In this document: piece after piece, positions 20,954-29,578 of the stretch
Layout: every line of letters begins with the position of its first letter
Numbering within the stretch: position 1 is the first letter of the stretch
Origin: Bosea sp. AS-1
GTDB lineage: Bacteria > Pseudomonadota > Alphaproteobacteria > Rhizobiales > Beijerinckiaceae
Assembly: GCF_002220095.1 (NCBI RefSeq)
Contig: NZ_CP022372.1
Span: 1,150,501 to 1,214,500 of the forward strand
Direction: 5' to 3'
Length of the DNA: 64,000 bases
The notes under the pieces: generated by a model
The model's input: only the letters and a program-made list of their open reading frames with translations
What the model was told of the DNA's origin: nothing
Database searches by the model: none
Translations under genes and position numbers: made by a program

Positions 20954-21022
20954 GCGCGACCATAAATCCCGTGCGCGCGTCGGCACATGATGCCGCTGCG
21001 CAGGAATGGAGCCGCAGACGCG

Positions 21023-21060
21023 AAGGCGCCCGTCCTCAACCGCGACGGATGGGCGCCTTT
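21023..21060 (+). terminator. Rho-independent terminator after the dehydratase gene
   Basis: AAGGCGCCC pairs with GGGCGCCTT, with further pairing inside, followed by TTTCC. The hairpin lies 70 bases after the dehydratase stop. It implies that the next gene has its own promoter. Confidence 0.6.
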
Positions 21061-21244
21061 CCGGGCAGACGATTCCCGCATCTGTGCTGCGGTACTCCGC
21101 GCCGCAGCATGTTCGTCTGAATGACACGCTATTCCGTCGGCGCAACGGCCCCTGCCGGCTAATGCGCACGGATGGGGCTGACAAATGGGCCGGCTCCCGA
21201 CACTATGCCAGCCCGCAGCTCTGGCTGATCTGAAACGATTTAAA

Positions 21245-22084
21245 ATGAGCTATTCCCCTCAAGTCGAAACCTTCCGCAAGCTGCACGAGGCCGGCTGCTT
21301 CGTCATGCCGAACCCCTGGGACTTCGGCTCCGCGCGCTGGCTGCGCGGGCAGGGCTTCAAGGCGCTGGCCTCGACCAGCGCCGGCTTCGCCTTCACGCAA
21401 GGACGCGCCGACCAGGACGTGCCGCGCGACATGATGCTCGCTCACATCGCGGAGCTGGTGAAGGCGGTGCCCGACCTGCCGATCAATGCTGATTTCGAGA
21501 ATGGCTATGCCGATACGCCCGATGGCGTCGCGGCCAATGTGAAGCTCTGCGTGGCGACTGGCGTCGCGGGGCTCTCGATCGAGGATGCGACGGGGCGGGA
21601 CGACGATCCGCTCTATCCGTTCGAGCTCGCGGTCGACCGCATCAAGGCGGCCCGCAAGGCTGTCGACGAGACCGGCTCCGGCGTGCTGCTGACGGCGCGG
21701 GCCGAATGCTTCCTGACCGGTCACCCCGAGCCGCTGAAGGAAGCGGCACGACGGATCGAGGCCTATGCGGCCGCAGGTGCCGATGTGCTCTATGCGCCGG
21801 GGCCGAAGACGGTCGACCAGATCAAGACGATCGTGGCGGCTGCGGGCGGCAAGCCGGTCAACTTGCTGGTCTATGGCGATTTCGGTCTCACCGTCGCCGA
21901 TATCGCGGCGGCCGGTGGACGCCGCATCTCGATCGGTGCCGCGTTGGCGCGGGCAGCCTGGGCCGCCTTCATCGAGGCGACGCGGCTGATCGCAGAGGAG
22001 GGCAGCTTCAAGGGCTTTGCCGATAACGGGCCGTCCGCTCCCCTCAATTCCTTCTTCACGGACGATCTCAAGGCGCGTTCATGA
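21245..22084 (+). CDS. Isocitrate lyase/PEP mutase superfamily protein
   Basis: 279 residues in a TIM-barrel frame. The sequence has MPNPWDFGSARWL near the start, INADFENGYADTP (metal-binding acidic loop) and LSIEDATGRDDDPLYPFE. This is the oxaloacetate/2-oxo-acid hydrolase or lyase-like branch rather than true isocitrate lyase, which has a KKCGH motif not seen here. It probably cleaves a C-C bond in a 2-oxo acid. A four-base overlap joins it to the next gene. Confidence 0.85.
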   Translation: MSYSPQVETFRKLHEAGCFVMPNPWDFGSARWLRGQGFKALASTSAGFAFTQGRADQDVPRDMMLAHIAELVKAVPDLPINADFENGYADTPDGVAANVKLCVATGVAGLSIEDATGRDDDPLYPFELAVDRIKAARKAVDETGSGVLLTARAECFLTGHPEPLKEAARRIEAYAAAGADVLYAPGPKTVDQIKTIVAAAGGKPVNLLVYGDFGLTVADIAAAGGRRISIGAALARAAWAAFIEATRLIAEEGSFKGFADNGPSAPLNSFFTDDLKARS

Positions 22085-22410
22085 GCGGCAGCTCGGTCCT
22101 GATCGCGCCGGAATGGCTCGGCCATAGCGGGCTTTGGCAGTTCGACGCCAAGGGCCGCCGCCGGGCCGTCGATGCCGAGGATATCGGGCTGTCCGAGGCG
22201 CTGGCCGACCGGCTCGAGACCTGGATGGACGCATTCGACGCCATCTATGACGAGGATGACGAGACCGCCTCGGATTTTCCCAACGAGGTCGAACGGCTGG
22301 CCTGGGAAGCCGAGGGCCATGCGATCGCCCATGCGGTCGCGGCCGAACTCGGTGCGGGCTGGGAGGTTCGGCAGGATTTGACCGGCTGGCGCGGGAAGGG
22401 AAAGCCATGA
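22081..22410 (+). CDS. Conserved hypothetical acidic protein
   Basis: 109 residues, soluble, acidic in the middle (DAFDAIYDEDDE). I do not recognise a domain. It overlaps the genes on both sides by four bases (ATGA at 22081 and at 22407), so it is translated as part of that operon. Confidence 0.7.
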   Translation: MSGSSVLIAPEWLGHSGLWQFDAKGRRRAVDAEDIGLSEALADRLETWMDAFDAIYDEDDETASDFPNEVERLAWEAEGHAIAHAVAAELGAGWEVRQDLTGWRGKGKP

Positions 22411-23078
22411 CGTCGCTGCAAGACTGGAAGCCTGTGCCGTTTCCGCCGGCGAAGGTGCTGGAAGGGCGCTATTGCCGGCTGGAACCGCTGGACGTTGCGC
22501 GCCACCTCGACGACATCTGGGCGGCAGCGGCCGGCCACGATGCGATGTGGGACTGGCTGCCGGCCCGTCCGCCCAAGGACAAGGACGAATACCGCGCGCT
22601 GCTCGATTCGATGGTGGCCAAGGCCGGAATCGTGCCGCTCGCCGTGATCGACAAGGCCGACGGCAAAGCCAAGGGCCATCTCTGGATCATGGAGATCCGC
22701 CCGGAGAACGGCGTCTTCGAGGTCGGCTGGATTACCTATTCGCCGGCGCTGCAGCGCACGCGGGTGGCGACGGAGGCGATCTATCTCGTCGGCGACTACG
22801 GCTTCTCGCTCGGCTATCGCCGCTATGAATGGAAGTGCAACAACCTGAACGAGCCCTCGAAGCGGGCGGCCCTGCGTTTCGGCTTCCAATATGAGGGGCT
22901 GTTCCGCCAGCACATGGTGGTGAAGGGCGAGAACCGTGACACCGCCTGGTTCTCGATCCTCGATTCCGAATGGCCGGCGCGTGCACGCGCCTTCCGTGCC
23001 TGGCTTGCGCCCGAGAATTTCGATGCGCAGGGCCGGCAGAAGGCCTCCCTCGCCGATCTCGCCAAGGCCGGCGCCTGA
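22407..23078 (+). CDS. RimJ/RimL-type GNAT acetyltransferase
   Basis: 223 residues. The YCRLEPLDVARHLDDIW opening and the block SPALQRTRVATEAIYLVGDYGF are typical of the RimJ/RimL ribosomal-protein-acetyltransferase-like group, and the C-terminus has KWKCNNLNEPSKRAALRFGF (in part). Most members of this branch have unknown targets. The start overlaps the hypothetical gene upstream. Confidence 0.85.
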   Translation: MTSLQDWKPVPFPPAKVLEGRYCRLEPLDVARHLDDIWAAAAGHDAMWDWLPARPPKDKDEYRALLDSMVAKAGIVPLAVIDKADGKAKGHLWIMEIRPENGVFEVGWITYSPALQRTRVATEAIYLVGDYGFSLGYRRYEWKCNNLNEPSKRAALRFGFQYEGLFRQHMVVKGENRDTAWFSILDSEWPARARAFRAWLAPENFDAQGRQKASLADLAKAGA

Positions 23079-23080
23079 CG

Positions 23081-23536
23081 ATGACGCCGCGCCGCGCCAC
23101 GCCCGCCGATATACCCGCCATCGTCGCGCTGACGGAGGCGGCCTATCTGCCGAACGAGGCGATCATCGGCGTGCCTTCGCTGCCGCGCATCGCCGACTAC
23201 AACGAGGTGCTGGCTGCGCACGAGGTCTGGCTCGTCGATGGCGACAGCGGCCTGGACGCTGCCCTGGTGCTCGAGGTCGAGCCCTCGGATTTCACTGTCT
23301 GGAGCATTGCCGTCGCGCCTGAAGCCGCGGGCCGCAAGCTCGGCGCGGCGCTGATGGCCTTCGCCGACGAGCGGGGGCGGGCGCTCGGCTATGATTCCGT
23401 CCATCTCTACACCCATGCGAAGCTCACCCAGCGCATCGGCTGGTATGAGCGCCTGGGCTTCACCATCACGCATCATGAGGACATGGCCGACCGGCGCCTC
23501 ACCCATATGCGTAAGACGTTTTCTAAAGCCGGCTAA
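23081..23536 (+). CDS. GNAT-family N-acetyltransferase
   Basis: 151 residues starting MTPRRATPADIPAIVALTEAAY. The core is WSIAVAPEAAGRKLGAALMAFADE (motif A with the acetyl-CoA loop, in part), then the motif B tail IGWYERLGF. It is separated by two bases from the preceding acetyltransferase gene. The substrate is unknown. Confidence 0.85.
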   Translation: MTPRRATPADIPAIVALTEAAYLPNEAIIGVPSLPRIADYNEVLAAHEVWLVDGDSGLDAALVLEVEPSDFTVWSIAVAPEAAGRKLGAALMAFADERGRALGYDSVHLYTHAKLTQRIGWYERLGFTITHHEDMADRRLTHMRKTFSKAG

Positions 23537-23551
23537 AAAGAGGACGAAAGC

Positions 23552-24298
23552 ATGGCGGGTCGTTTGAAGGGCAAGGTCGCGGTCGTTACCGCAGCGGGGC
23601 AGGGCATCGGCCGTGCCATCGCGGAGGCCTTCGTCGCGGAAGGTGCTACGGTCTGGGCGACGGACAAGGATGTCGCGCTGCTCGAGGGCATTCCCAAAGC
23701 GAAGAAGCGCAAGCTCGACGTGCTCTCGACCAAGGCCGTCAACGCCTTCGCCGAGAAGGTCGGGCCGATCGATATCCTCGTCAACGCCGCCGGCTTCGTG
23801 CACCACGGCACGGTGCTCGATACCGACGACAAGGCCTGGGATTTCTCCTTCGATCTCAACGTCAAGTCGATGCATCGCACGATCCAGGCGTTCCTGCCGG
23901 GCATGCTGGCGAAGGGGGCCGGCTCGATCGTCAACATCGCCTCGGGCGCCGGCTCGGTGCGCGGCATCCCGAACCGTTATGCCTATGGCGCGACCAAGGC
24001 GGCGGTGATCGGGCTCACCAAGGCGGTCGCGGCCGACTACATCAAGAAGGGCGTCCGTGCCAACGCGGTCTGCCCGGGTACCATCCAGTCGCCTTCGCTC
24101 GACCAGCGTATCGTCGACCTCGCCAAGGCGACGAAGACAACCGAGGCTGCCGCCCGTCAGGCCTTCATCGACCGCCAGCCGATGGGCCGGCTCGGCACGG
24201 CGGAGGAGATCGCCTGGCTCGCGGTCTATCTCGCCTCCGACGAGTCGACCTACACCACCGGCCAGATCCATCTCGCCGACGGTGGCTTCGCGCTCTGA
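23552..24298 (+). CDS. Short-chain dehydrogenase/reductase
   Basis: 248 residues. The NAD(P) motif is TAAGQGIG (13-20), followed by NAAG, the catalytic Ser region NIASGAGS and YAYGATKAA (YxxxK). The TDKD segment after strand 2 favours NAD. It resembles the 2-keto-3-deoxy-L-fuconate/rhamnonate dehydrogenase branch, which would fit the dehydratase upstream, but substrate assignment is inferred from context. Confidence 0.88.
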   Translation: MAGRLKGKVAVVTAAGQGIGRAIAEAFVAEGATVWATDKDVALLEGIPKAKKRKLDVLSTKAVNAFAEKVGPIDILVNAAGFVHHGTVLDTDDKAWDFSFDLNVKSMHRTIQAFLPGMLAKGAGSIVNIASGAGSVRGIPNRYAYGATKAAVIGLTKAVAADYIKKGVRANAVCPGTIQSPSLDQRIVDLAKATKTTEAAARQAFIDRQPMGRLGTAEEIAWLAVYLASDESTYTTGQIHLADGGFAL

Positions 24299-24361
24299 CG
24301 CTAGGTTCGACATCGGGTCGCTTCGGCGGCCCGATGCCGCCAACATTCCAAGGAGGTAAGG

Positions 24362-25342
24362 GTGCATATCCTCGTTCTCGGCGGCGCCGGCATGGTCGGG
24401 CGCAAATTCATCGAGCGGCTGGCCCGCGACGGCGGCCTCGGCGGCAAGCCGGTCACCCGCGTGACGGCGCAGGATGTGGTGCCGGCCTCGCCGCCGCCCG
24501 CTGCACCCTTCGATTTCGAGACGGTCGTCTCCGACCTCTCCATCCCGGGCGAGGCAGAGAAGCTCATCGCGACGCGGCCTGAAGTCATCATTCACCTGGC
24601 AGCGGTCGTCTCCGGCGAGGCGGAAGCCAATTTCGACAAGGGCTACCGGATCAATCTCGACGGTACGCGCTATCTGTTCGAGGCGATCCGCAAGGCGGAG
24701 GGCTATACTCCGCGCCTCGTGTTCACCTCCTCCGTCGCGGTCTTCGGTGCACCGTTCCACGAGAAGATCGAGGACGAGTTCTTCACCACGCCGCTAACGA
24801 GCTACGGCACGCAGAAGGCAATCGGCGAGCTCCTGCTTTGCGATTATTCGCGGCGCGGCTTCTTCGACGGCGTCGGCATTCGCCTGCCGACGATCTGCGT
24901 GCGTCCGGGCAAGCCGAACAAGGCGGCGTCGGGCTTCTTTTCCAACATCATCCGCGAACCCTTGAATGGCGAGGAGGCGGTGCTGCCGGTCTCCGATCAG
25001 GTGCGTCACTGGCATGCCTCGCCACGCTCCGCCGTCGGCTTCCTGATCCACGCGGCGACGATGGACACCGCGGCCATCGGTCCGCGTCGGGCACTGACGA
25101 TGCCGGGCTATTCCTGCACGGTCGCCGAGCAGATCGAGACTCTGCGCAAGGTCGCGGGCGAGAATGTGGTGAAGCGGATCAAACGCGAGACCGACCCGGT
25201 GATCGACAAGATCGTCGCGGGCTGGCCGCGCAACTTCAACCCGCAGCGGGCGCTGGCGCTCGGGTTCAAGGCCGAAGCAAATTTCGAGGAGATCATCCGC
25301 GTGCATATCGAGGACGAGTTGCATGGCACCTTCGTGAAGTGA
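24362..25342 (+). CDS. denD: D-erythronate dehydrogenase-like NAD-dependent epimerase/dehydratase family protein
   Basis: 326 residues, GTG start with AGGAGG at 24351-24356. An extended SDR: GGAGMVG (7-13), FTSSVAVFG, and the catalytic pair in TSYGTQKAIGE. The overall sequence, including the C-terminal NFNPQRALALGF block, matches the DenD family, which oxidises D-erythronate at C2 before the OtnK/OtnI/OtnC steps. None of those partners is in the window. A strong terminator follows. Confidence 0.8.
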   Translation: MHILVLGGAGMVGRKFIERLARDGGLGGKPVTRVTAQDVVPASPPPAAPFDFETVVSDLSIPGEAEKLIATRPEVIIHLAAVVSGEAEANFDKGYRINLDGTRYLFEAIRKAEGYTPRLVFTSSVAVFGAPFHEKIEDEFFTTPLTSYGTQKAIGELLLCDYSRRGFFDGVGIRLPTICVRPGKPNKAASGFFSNIIREPLNGEEAVLPVSDQVRHWHASPRSAVGFLIHAATMDTAAIGPRRALTMPGYSCTVAEQIETLRKVAGENVVKRIKRETDPVIDKIVAGWPRNFNPQRALALGFKAEANFEEIIRVHIEDELHGTFVK

Positions 25343-25377
25343 CACCGCCGGCCAGCGGCCGACTGTCTCAACGACAC

Positions 25378-25416
25378 AAACGAGAAATGCCCGGCGATGA
25401 GCCGGGCATTTCGTTT
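25378..25416 (+). terminator. Terminator between convergent denD and acetyltransferase genes
   Basis: A long hairpin with core ATGCCCGGC/GCCGGGCAT and a five-base loop. The stem extends to AAAC/GTTT with a two-base bulge. It can serve both strands. Confidence 0.8.
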
Positions 25417-25469
25417 AGAGGGAGCGGGAAGCAAGGACCGGATCCGACCGACCATCGCTTTCTCATTCA

Positions 25470-26162
25470 TCAGGCCGGGCAGGGCTCGGCCTGTGACTGC
25501 GACTGCTGGAGCCGGGGCGGAAGCTCTGCCTCCGGCTCGTCGGCTGCCTCATCCGCCAGGCCGGGCGCATGGGCCCAGCCGCTGGCGCTCCAGCTCTTCA
25601 GCGCCGCCCAGGTCGAGCGGTCGAGCCGGAACTGCTCGCACGGGAAGAGCCCGCCGCGAGCCGGCAGCGACTTCAGGAACGAGCCTTCGGCACGGAAGCC
25701 GGACTTCTCCAGCACCCGCCGCGAGGCGGGGTTGATGACGCGCGTGTCGGCCTCGATCGCCGGGATGTCGACGAGCGAGAACAGCGTGTCGATCAGGCCC
25801 TGCACGGCCTCGGTGGCATAGCCCTTGCCCCAGTGCTGGGTGCCGAGCCAGTAGCCGACGAAGGGCACGCCGGTTGCCTGCCGGTGCGCGCCGATCATGC
25901 CGATCAGCTCGTTGGGCTTCGAGCGCGGGGTGATCGCCAGGGCGAGATGCTCGCCCAGGGCATTGCCCTTGCGCATCGCGAAGATGAAAGGCTCCACCGC
26001 CTCGGGCGGGTAGGGATGTGGGATCGATGCCGTCATCTCCGCTACCGCCTTGTCGCCAGCCTGGCGAAGGATGGCGTTGGCATCGGCCATGCGGGGCCAA
26101 CGCAGCCAGAGACGCCGGGTCTCGAGCCGGAAGACATCGTCGCGGGTCAATTCGGGGAACAT
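25470..26162 (-). CDS. RimJ/RimL-type GNAT acetyltransferase
   Basis: 230 residues, start ATG 26162 (MFPELTRDDVFRLETRRL). It carries FVGYWLGTQHWGKGYATEAV (motif A) and INPASRRVLEKSGF (motif B), typical of the RimL/RimJ group. The C-terminal tail is Ala/Glu/Gln-rich and less conserved. It lies downstream of rplU-rpmA but after their terminator, so it may be transcribed only by read-through. Confidence 0.85.
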   Translation of the reverse strand: MFPELTRDDVFRLETRRLWLRWPRMADANAILRQAGDKAVAEMTASIPHPYPPEAVEPFIFAMRKGNALGEHLALAITPRSKPNELIGMIGAHRQATGVPFVGYWLGTQHWGKGYATEAVQGLIDTLFSLVDIPAIEADTRVINPASRRVLEKSGFRAEGSFLKSLPARGGLFPCEQFRLDRSTWAALKSWSASGWAHAPGLADEAADEPEAELPPRLQQSQSQAEPCPA

Positions 26163-26189
26163 TGTGTCTCTCCGTCGGCGCAAACGAAA

Positions 26190-26222
26190 AAAGGGAGCTG
26201 GGACTTTGGTCCCATCTCCCCT
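26190..26222 (-). terminator. Terminator of the rplU-rpmA transcript
   Basis: On the minus strand GGGGAGATGGGAC pairs with GTCCCAGCTCCC around a four-base loop, followed by TTTTTT. It sits between rpmA and the acetyltransferase gene. Confidence 0.8.
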
Positions 26223-26316
26223 TCGCTGACCTTCGGGAGACCCGTTTCGGGCCTTCAACCCTTGATCCGTTCGGTTCGATGGAACCGGCGGATCGAGAGA
26301 TTTCCCTATCCGCCTT

Positions 26317-26583
26317 TTACTCTGCGGCCTCTTGGGCCGGGACTACGTTGACGAAAGCTCGGCCGAGTTTCGTCGTGAATCGGACGCGGCCGTTCGTCGT
26401 GGCAAAAAGGGTATGGTCTTTACCCATGCCGACATTGGCGCCGGCATGCCACTTCGTGCCGCGCTGACGAATAATGATGTTGCCGGCCACGACGGCCTGA
26501 TCGCCAAAGCGCTTCACGCCGAGTCGCTTGCTTTCTGAATCGCGGCCGTTACGCGACGAGCCGCCTGCCTTTTTGTGAGCCAT
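26317..26583 (-). CDS. rpmA: 50S ribosomal protein L27
   Basis: 88 residues beginning [20 protein letters not shown], the conserved L27 start whose N-terminal tail reaches the peptidyl-transferase centre. [15 protein letters not shown] is also diagnostic. There is no Firmicutes-type cleaved N-terminal extension. It is downstream of rplU on the same strand with a 168-base gap. Confidence 0.98.
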   Translation of the reverse strand: MAHKKAGGSSRNGRDSESKRLGVKRFGDQAVVAGNIIIRQRGTKWHAGANVGMGKDHTLFATTNGRVRFTTKLGRAFVNVVPAQEAAE

Positions 26584-26751
26584 AACGCCCTACCTCAAAA
26601 CTTGTCGTGTCTCTGTAACCCGAATCGGCGGCGAAGACCACCCGTCTCGGATACGAAATGCCGGAACACCATTCTGTCAGGAGTGACAGACCAGGGCGCG
26701 AGCCCCTGCAATGATGATCCGGCGTGGATATCGACGCCGGGAAACCCGACC

Positions 26752-27243
26752 TTAGGCGTTGGACGACTCGTCCTTGGCCGCCTTCTTGGCCGGAGCCTTC
26801 TTGGCGGCGGCCTTCTTCGGCTTCTCGGCTTCCTCGCCGGCCTCGGCCTTGGCGGCCTTCGGGGCAGCCTTCGCCTTGGCGGCGACCGGGGCAGCGGCGG
26901 CATCGGCCTTCTTCATCTCCGGCTTCTTGCCGCCGGTGAGGATGTCGGTGATGCGGATGACGGTCAGCTCGGCGCGGAAGCCGCGCTTGCGCTTGGAATT
27001 CTGGCGGCGGCGCTTCTTGAAGGCGATGACCTTCTCGCCACGGGCCTGCTCGACGATCTCACCGGCGACGGTGATCTCGGAGAGAGCCTTGGCGTCGAGC
27101 GTGGTCTTCTCACCTTCGGTGAGCATCAGCACGGAGTCGAAAGCGACGGTGTCGCCCGCGTTGCCCTCGATCTTGGCAACAGTGATCTTGTCGTTGGCGG
27201 CGACGCGGAACTGCTTCCCGCCGGTCTTGATGACTGCGAACAT
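26752..27243 (-). CDS. rplU: 50S ribosomal protein L21 with a long Ala/Lys-rich tail
   Basis: 163 residues. Residues 1-103 are the normal L21 ([20 protein letters not shown] ... [19 protein letters not shown]). The last 60 or so residues are a low-complexity Ala/Lys/Glu tail resembling histone-like linkers, seen in some alphaproteobacterial L21 proteins. Start ATG 27243 has GGAGGA just upstream. It is the first gene of the rplU-rpmA pair. Confidence 0.97.
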   Translation of the reverse strand: MFAVIKTGGKQFRVAANDKITVAKIEGNAGDTVAFDSVLMLTEGEKTTLDAKALSEITVAGEIVEQARGEKVIAFKKRRRQNSKRKRGFRAELTVIRITDILTGGKKPEMKKADAAAAPVAAKAKAAPKAAKAEAGEEAEKPKKAAAKKAPAKKAAKDESSNA

Positions 27244-27407
27244 TTTGTCCTCCATGTTCGGCCCCGTCCTGTCACGGCCTCCGGAAGGCAGCCAGCGGGA
27301 CGGCTTTTTGGCAGTCGGTTGCGTGGTCTGGTTTGCTCTTGCCAGCCCGCGACGCAGCGCACAGGCCAAAAGAGATCAGGCGCGAGTTTCCCCGCGCCGG
27401 ACGGTGC

Positions 27408-27436
27408 TCGATAGTCGCATGACCTCGGCAGGTCAA
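27408..27436 (-). promoter_or_regulatory. Predicted housekeeping promoter of rplU
   Basis: Minus-strand TTGACC (27436-27431), 17-base spacer, TATCGA (27413-27408). It matches the rpmB promoter in pattern (TTGACS-N17-TATSGA). Confidence 0.55.
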
Positions 27437-27479
27437 GCGAAAGCAGCGGGGAATGGTGGATTTCTCCTGCCCGGGAGGC

Positions 27480-27508
27480 TTGCCCCCTGCGGGCGGCTTG
27501 TGTAGTAA
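27480..27508 (+). promoter_or_regulatory. Predicted promoter of tRNA-Ser
   Basis: TTGCCC (27480-27485), 17-base spacer, TAGTAA (27503-27508), 28 bases upstream of the tRNA 5' end. Confidence 0.45.
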
Positions 27509-27536
27509 GCACCCCGCTTCGACCGAAAGCGACTGC

Positions 27537-27626
27537 GGACAGGTGGCAGAGTGGTTGAATGCACCGCACTCGAAATGCGGCATACCTGCAAGGGTATCGG
27601 GGGTTCAAATCCCTCCCTGTCCGCCA
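27537..27626 (+). tRNA. tRNA-Ser (anticodon CGA)
   Basis: A 90-base class II tRNA. Acceptor stem GGACAGG pairs with CCTGTCC, the discriminator is G, and CCA is encoded. The anticodon stem CCGCA/TGCGG encloses loop CTCGAAA, giving anticodon CGA (reads UCG). A long variable arm and a T-loop GTTCAAATC are present. Its last 14 bases are duplicated at 39542-39555, so it serves as an integration site. Confidence 0.96.
27613..27626 (+). repeat. Left attachment core in the tRNA-Ser 3' end
   Basis: CTCCCTGTCCGCCA, identical to 39542-39555 in direct orientation; the match breaks on both sides. Confidence 0.75.
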
Positions 27627-27683
27627 CTTATTCTGCTTAAGCAGTTGAAATTTAATTGAATAACCTCCGCCGAATGAGCGGCG

Positions 27684-27703
27684 CCCCACTATTTACCCCA
27701 CCG
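27684..27703 (+). repeat. Putative integrase arm-type site, left
   Basis: A 20-bp sequence with CCCCAC, a six-base spacer and CCCCACCG. It matches 39404-39423 at 16 of 20 positions and sits 57 bases inside the left core. Confidence 0.5.
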
Positions 27704-27809
27704 CAAAATTTTCTTTGATCTTGCTGGGCTTTCAAGGTCCAGGAAGCGCGCTGCGGCCAATCCTGCCGATTGTCTGCCCGCGATGGAACGCTCTCGACGA
27801 AAGACCAGC

Positions 27810-28088
27810 ATGGCTAAGCGCACGAAATCCAAAGCTCTCGATACCGAGTTCACGATGTTCGATGTCGTCTATGAAGACGGCTCGAGAACATCGAACCGGC
27901 GCGTTCCGACTGCACTGCTTGGCGGACTTGATGGTGATGAGCCAGCGCGAGCCGCCATTGAGGAGCAGGACCAGGCCATTTCTGAGAAGTCGGGCAAACC
28001 GCCGCTGGCTATTGCGACGCTCATTCGGTCAACAAAGGGGGCGGCGGAGCCAGTCAGGGATGATCGAAAGAAGCGGGGTTCGAAATAG
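27810..28088 (+). CDS. Conserved hypothetical small protein
   Basis: 92 residues beginning MAKRTKSKALDTEFTMFDVV, with YEDGSRTSNRRVP and LGGLDGDEPARAAIEEQD. It is charged, soluble and has no membrane segment. Similar short proteins are common in Hyphomicrobiales genomes, but no function is known to me. Start ATG 27810 is preferred over an in-frame ATG nine codons upstream on the basis of that conserved opening. It is the first gene inside the island. Confidence 0.7.
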   Translation: MAKRTKSKALDTEFTMFDVVYEDGSRTSNRRVPTALLGGLDGDEPARAAIEEQDQAISEKSGKPPLAIATLIRSTKGAAEPVRDDRKKRGSK

Positions 28089-28240
28089 CAGCCTTTTGAG
28101 TCGCACGGATCAAGTTGTCAGTGCTATCGGCCTTGATCAGCAGTCGCTGGTTCCAACGCGCTTTCAAAGCATCATTCAGCGCGGCCGCGGCTTTGGAGTG
28201 TGGATCATTCGCACCGGGGCTCGGCAATAGAAGGGAAGAA

Positions 28241-28690
28241 ATGCCTGATCCAGTTTACGAGGCGAAATACGGCAAGGGACCGCACCTGACGGCTGACGCC
28301 GTGGTGTGGCATCGCGGTGAAATCGCGCTGATTCGGCGCAGGAGGGACGGTCTCTGGGCCTTGCCTGGCGGCTTCCTTGACGAGGGGGAGACCTTCCAAC
28401 AGTGTGCGCTGCGCGAGTTCAAGGAAGAAGCTGGCATCGACCTGGAAGCGGGTGCTGACCTGATCAGTCGGATATACCAGCCGGTCGCATTCGATGCGGT
28501 CGATCGAGATCCGCGCAGCCGGATCATCTCGGGCGCGGTCCTAGTGGAACTGTCGGATCAAGCCGATCGCCCGGTTCTGATTGCTGGTGATGATGCTGAC
28601 ACCGCCGACTGGTTCGTTTCGGCGGACGTCCCACCGCTCTATGCCGACCACAACCGCATTATTGAGGCGCTCAACGCAATCTATCGCTGA
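28241..28690 (+). CDS. Nudix hydrolase
   Basis: 149 residues. A complete Nudix box is seen as GGFLDEGETFQQCALREFKEEAGI (shown in two parts here: GGFLDEGETF and REFKEEAGI), coordinating Mg for hydrolysis of a nucleoside diphosphate linked to another moiety. The flanking ALIRRRRDGLWALP and VDRDPRSRIISGAVLVEL segments resemble ADP-ribose pyrophosphatase-type members. Start ATG 28241 follows AAGGGAAGAA. Confidence 0.88.
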   Translation: MPDPVYEAKYGKGPHLTADAVVWHRGEIALIRRRRDGLWALPGGFLDEGETFQQCALREFKEEAGIDLEAGADLISRIYQPVAFDAVDRDPRSRIISGAVLVELSDQADRPVLIAGDDADTADWFVSADVPPLYADHNRIIEALNAIYR

Positions 28691-28743
28691 ATTCCCAGAC
28701 TGCTCCTATCGGCAGCGAATCTATGAGATCCACGGCCGGAAAT

Positions 28744-28911
28744 TCAGTAGTCCCCGGTCTCAAAGGCTATTGCCGCGAGAGCGGCTGATATTGCGGCAAA
28801 TAGCCATTGGGCATCCCCCATCCAGACAACCGGGATTGTTGGCGAGGCTAACACCTCCGTGATTCCCACGGCCGAAAACAACGCCGACAGAAACGAAACG
28901 CGCCGCATCAT
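28744..28911 (-). CDS. Small predicted membrane protein
   Basis: 55 residues (MMRRVSFLSALFSAVGITEV...) with two hydrophobic stretches. The start is chosen for the GGAGG placed five bases before the paired ATG codons; a longer 87-residue form is possible. I recognise no family, so it may be species- or island-specific. Confidence 0.4.
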   Translation of the reverse strand: MMRRVSFLSALFSAVGITEVLASPTIPVVWMGDAQWLFAAISAALAAIAFETGDY

Positions 28912-29072
28912 CGCCTCCAATTTTTGGAGGCCCCAACGCTTAGCTAGCGGGCAAGTTCCATCAATTTTGAGATACCCGAGACGTGCTGTGATCTGCCCCT
29001 TGGTCACGTTGCGTTGTCGAAACTGTTTGGTATTACCTCCTGCGAGGGCAAGAACATTAGAAGGCGATTGCA

Positions 29073-29507
29073 GTGCCGCACGAAAATAGAAAGCATCTGG
29101 ACCTGTCAGCTATGATTGTTGCTGCTTATGTCCAGCACAATCATGTCCCGCAATCTGAATTGTCCGGTTTGATTGAGCAGACGCATGCTGCTCTGAGGTC
29201 TATTGGCTCAGTGCCTCAACCAGCCAAACCAGTTCCTGCGGTACCAATTAGAAAATCGATCACGCCGGATTGGATCATCTGCCTTGAGGACGGACTGAAG
29301 TTTAAATCCCTTCGCCGTCATTTGAACGTCAAATACCAGCTGACGCCCGCTCAGTACCGCGAAAAGTGGGGATTGCCCCACGACTACCCGATGGTTGCTC
29401 CGAATTATGCTGAGATACGATCGAAGCTGGCCAAGTCGATTGGTCTTGGACGGGAACACATTGCACCGCCCGCGTCCGCGCGTCGGCGGAGTGCGTCAGC
29501 TTCCTAG
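29073..29507 (+). CDS. MucR/Ros-family transcriptional regulator
   Basis: 144 residues, GTG start. The C-terminal half has the Ros/MucR zinc-finger and DNA-binding pattern: ICLEDGLKFKSLRRHLNVKY, then LTPAQYREKWGLPHDYPMVA. The second Cys of the canonical CxxC is Asp, as in many MucR proteins. MucR proteins are H-NS-like repressors that bind AT-rich DNA and often control horizontally acquired genes. An island-borne copy could silence the island or cross-talk with the chromosomal MucR. Confidence 0.9.
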   Translation: MPHENRKHLDLSAMIVAAYVQHNHVPQSELSGLIEQTHAALRSIGSVPQPAKPVPAVPIRKSITPDWIICLEDGLKFKSLRRHLNVKYQLTPAQYREKWGLPHDYPMVAPNYAEIRSKLAKSIGLGREHIAPPASARRRSASAS

Positions 29508-29549
29508 CGGACAAGTCGCTGAGGACGTGAAGCTCCTGGATCGGAAAGC

Positions 29550-29571
29550 CCCGCCGGATGAGGCCGGCGGG
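29550..29571. terminator. Terminator-like hairpin between convergent genes
   Basis: CCCGCCGG and CCGGCGGG separated by six bases, with a short T run on the minus strand. It lies between the mucR-like gene and the leftward small gene. Confidence 0.5.
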
Positions 29572-29578
29572 TGCGACG

